NCBI GenBank assembly: GCA_018829455.1
Contig: JAHJUB010000044.1
Location: forward strand, 1 to 23,808
Source of the DNA: Candidatus Omnitrophota bacterium
Lineage (GTDB): Bacteria > Ratteibacteria > UBA8468 > MWAK01
DNA: 23,808 nucleotides
Direction of reading: 5' to 3'
Positions within the stretch are counted from its first letter, which is position 1. Every line of letters starts with the position of its first letter. A program made the translations under genes and the position numbers. Shown piece by piece: positions 21,999 through 23,808 of this stretch. Under the pieces are notes generated by a model. The model was not told the DNA's origin, ran no database searches, and saw nothing but the letters and a program-made list of their open reading frames with translations.

Positions 21999-22388
21999 AT
22001 GGAAAATTTAATTGTAGCCAGCGGCGGCCGTAAAACGAGCAAGGCGGTAGTGCGTTTTTTTGACGGCGCCGGCAAGATTACCGTTAACCAGAAACCGTTA
22101 GAAGTTTATTTTCCGGATGCTTTTGTCCAGGGAGACCTGAAGAGGCCCCTGGTCAAAGCAGAGTGCGCCGAGAAGTTTGATATCAAGGCGAGAGTTACCG
22201 GCGGCGGAAAAACCGGTCAGGCGGAGGCGGTGCGGTTGGCAATCAGCCGCGCTCTGGTGAAAATGAACGGCGACCTGCGCAGCGTTCTGCGTGAGGAAGA
22301 ACTTCTGACCCGGGACCCCCGGATGAAAGAACGGAAGAAATACGGGCGGAAGAGCGCCCGGCGGGGCTTCCAGTGGACAAAGCGGTAA
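21999..22388 (+). CDS. rpsI: 30S ribosomal protein S9
   Basis: 129 residues, normal for bacterial S9. Recognised by GGRKTSKAVVRFF at the N-terminus, ITVNQKPLEVYFP, VTGGGKTGQAEAVRLAISRA and the C-terminal DPRMKERKKYGRKSARRGFQ then WTKR, whose basic tail reaches the decoding site. The usual partner rplM (L13) is not upstream; the gene instead begins 60 bases from the divergent purF start. The stop codon region overlaps the GTG start of the following phosphatase by 16 bases. The N-terminal GGRKTS differs from the common GRRKTS. Confidence 0.96.
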   Translation: MENLIVASGGRKTSKAVVRFFDGAGKITVNQKPLEVYFPDAFVQGDLKRPLVKAECAEKFDIKARVTGGGKTGQAEAVRLAISRALVKMNGDLRSVLREEELLTRDPRMKERKKYGRKSARRGFQWTKR

Positions 22389-22942
22389 GAGCAGGAAAAC
22401 CCCTGGTCGTTTTTCTGGACCGGGACGGGGTTATCTGCCGGTATTTCGCCCGCGATTTTACCAAGAGTTGGGAGGAGTTTGAATTCCTGCCCGGCGCCAG
22501 AAAGGCGCTGAAACTGCTTAACCAGGCAGGGGCAAGGGTCATTATCATTTCCAACCAGTCCGGCGTCAATAAAGGTATCTATTCCGCGGAAGACCTGAAG
22601 GAAATTGACCGCAGAATGACTGAGGCGGTTGTTGTTTGCGGAGGCAGGATAGATGCCTCCTTCTATTGTCCGCACATCCCTGAAGAGGCCTGCCTTTGCC
22701 GGAAGCCCGGCACCGGGCTGGTGACGAAAGCGGCCTCCGAACTGCACCTCAACCTGAAAGAGAGCGCCGTCTATTTTGTGGGTGACTCTGAAACCGATAT
22801 TATTACCGGACATCGGGCTGACCTGACAACCATCCTGGTTCTGTCCGGTCAGACTGTTTTGGCAAAAGAGACTGAAGGTTGGACGATAAAGCCGGACCAT
22901 ATTGCGCCGGATTTGCCGGGCGCGTTGAAATACATTTTATGA
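22373..22942 (+). CDS. gmhB: D-glycero-D-manno-heptose 1,7-bisphosphate 7-phosphatase-like HAD-IIIA
   Basis: 189 residues, GTG start at 22373 inside the end of rpsI; no ATG is available before the catalytic motif. HAD motif I is FLDRDGVICR, motif II IIISNQSGVNKG, and motif IV FVGDSETDI. A zinc-binding loop CPHIPEEACLCRKP (C-x-H...C-x-C) is diagnostic of GmhB and the related histidinol phosphatase. GmhB removes the C7 phosphate of heptose bisphosphate on the route to ADP- or GDP-heptose for LPS core or S-layer glycans. No other heptose genes are in the window, so histidinol- or other sugar-phosphate phosphatase activity cannot be excluded. It runs in the same direction as the aminotransferase, nine bases before it. 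Confidence 0.82.
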   Translation: MDKAVRAGKPLVVFLDRDGVICRYFARDFTKSWEEFEFLPGARKALKLLNQAGARVIIISNQSGVNKGIYSAEDLKEIDRRMTEAVVVCGGRIDASFYCPHIPEEACLCRKPGTGLVTKAASELHLNLKESAVYFVGDSETDIITGHRADLTTILVLSGQTVLAKETEGWTIKPDHIAPDLPGALKYIL

Positions 22943-22951
22943 GGATGAATT

Positions 22952-23808
22952 ATGGGTGGAATTGAAACGGTTGGCAGCCGGGAAGAAGAACTGGTTCTGG
23001 ATGTAATCCGCAGAAAGAAAATTTTTCGTTATGCTTTCAACGACCAGGAAGTGTCTGCTTCCTACGCTTATCGCTTTGAAAAGGCCTTCCGGGAATTTAT
23101 CGGCGCCGGTTACAGTTTGGCGGTCTCTTCCGGAACCGCCGCCCTGCGGACCGCTCTGGCCGCCACGGGCATCAAACAGGGGGATGAGGTAATCGTTCCG
23201 GCTTATACTTTTGTTGCCACCCTGGAAGCGGTGATTGAATCAGGCGCCCGTCCGGTTCTGGTTGAAATAGACGATTCTTTTAGCATCAATCCGGCTAAGA
23301 TTGAAAAAGCGATTACGGTAAAAACCAGGGCGATTATGCCGGTTCACATGATGGGTTCGGCGGCCGCGATGGACGAAATTCAGGCCATCGCCAAAAAGCA
23401 CAACCTTTTTGTGGTGGAAGACGCCTGCCAGGGAATCGGCGCCAAATATCGCGGAAAACTTACGGGTACGCTGGGACAGATATCCGCTTTCAGTTTTGAC
23501 TCCGCGAAACTCTTAACCTGCAGCGAGGGTGGAATGATTGCCACCAACGACGCGGAACTTTACCGGAAGGCAGACCGTTTTCACGACCACGGCCACGTTC
23601 ACGACCTCAGTTTGCCCCGGGGCAAGGAACCAAAGGAAGGCGGCGGCGTCAACTTCCGTCTTTCGGAAATCCTGGCTGCTTTCGGCCTGGCGCAAATGGA
23701 ACGGCTGCCCGGGATGCTGGAAAGTCTGCGCCGCAACCGGTCCCGCATTAAAGACGGCTTGAAGCTTCCGGCCGGATTTACCTTCCGCCGTTTTAACGAC
23801 CCGGGAGA
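22952..23808 (+). CDS. DegT/DnrJ/EryC1/StrS-family aminotransferase, 3' end outside the window
   Basis: 285 codons are visible and the frame is open to the window edge. The ATG follows GAGG at seven bases, the best ribosome site in the window. Family features: SLAVSSGTAALRTAL (cofactor phosphate loop), GDEVIVPAYTFVAT, VVEDACQGIGA (Asp that contacts the pyridine ring), and SFDSAKLLTCSEGGM with the Schiff-base lysine at K186. The lysine is kept, so this is an aminotransferase and not a ColD-type dehydratase. Such enzymes aminate keto sugars on nucleotide or related carriers (3-amino or 4-amino sugars) or act in aminocyclitol synthesis. Its substrate may be a 3-keto sugar of the kind made by the Gfo/Idh/MocA enzyme at 1928, but the genes are 20 kb apart; this is inference. 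Confidence 0.92.
   Translation, partial: MGGIETVGSREEELVLDVIRRKKIFRYAFNDQEVSASYAYRFEKAFREFIGAGYSLAVSSGTAALRTALAATGIKQGDEVIVPAYTFVATLEAVIESGARPVLVEIDDSFSINPAKIEKAITVKTRAIMPVHMMGSAAAMDEIQAIAKKHNLFVVEDACQGIGAKYRGKLTGTLGQISAFSFDSAKLLTCSEGGMIATNDAELYRKADRFHDHGHVHDLSLPRGKEPKEGGGVNFRLSEILAAFGLAQMERLPGMLESLRRNRSRIKDGLKLPAGFTFRRFNDPG

Overview
The window is a chromosomal segment from a Gram-negative-type bacterium. Evidence for this is nucleotide-sugar and undecaprenyl-linked surface polysaccharide genes, a gmhB-like heptose phosphatase, an ElyC/YdcF-like envelope protein, and a GT2/deacetylase/GT39 set of the kind that decorates lipid A or surface glycans. Many intergenic spaces are filled with short palindromic repeats of at least five families, and Shine-Dalgarno sequences are often weak. 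This is common in genomes of uncultured candidate phyla (Omnitrophota-like would fit), but nothing here fixes the taxon.

Layout. (1) Bases 1-10002, + strand: a polysaccharide locus. It holds the 3' end of a WbjD/FnlC-like epimerase, a WbpV/WbjF-like reductase/epimerase, a PglC-like phosphoglycosyl transferase, a remnant of a WbpL/WecA-type (GT4) transferase, a frameshifted Gfo/Idh/MocA sugar dehydrogenase, an intact wecB and a WbpM/CapD-like 4,6-dehydratase. It is heavily rearranged. Extra shards of the dehydrogenase gene (4495-4734, 6047-6233) and of wecB (7702-8027) surround two different AAA_14/DUF4143 ATPase genes, each with its own promoter. A small hairpin repeat (family E) lies at or near several of the breakpoints. 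(2) 10112-14647: an ElyC/YdcF-like gene (+), then a minus-strand group of membrane-anchored dual-specificity phosphatase, secreted M16 peptidase and O6-alkylguanine-DNA alkyltransferase. The M16 peptidase carries an in-frame palindromic repeat in its inter-domain linker. (3) 14728-17283: an MgtA-type P-type ATPase (+). (4) 17330-20495, minus strand: a GT39, a YdjC/ChbG/HpnK deacetylase and a DPM1-like GT2. This gene set matches the logic of Francisella FlmF2-NaxD-FlmK, in which a sugar is put on undecaprenyl phosphate, deacetylated, and transferred to lipid A. (5) 20553-21938: purF (minus), divergent from rpsI-gmhB-DegT aminotransferase (+), the last gene being cut by the window end.

How it fits together: WbpM-like, WbpV-like and WecB/WbjD-like enzymes would supply UDP-activated 6-deoxy-HexNAc and ManNAc-type sugars from UDP-GlcNAc. 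The PglC-like enzyme would start a glycan on undecaprenyl phosphate. The minus-strand GT2/deacetylase/GT39 set would add an amino sugar to a lipid or protein. The most unusual aspects are the shattered duplicated genes around the ATPases, the covarying twin-hairpin repeats that supply stop codons and C-terminal tails to neighbouring genes, and the repeat spliced in frame into the M16 peptidase. All assignments come from reading the sequence; no database search was run.
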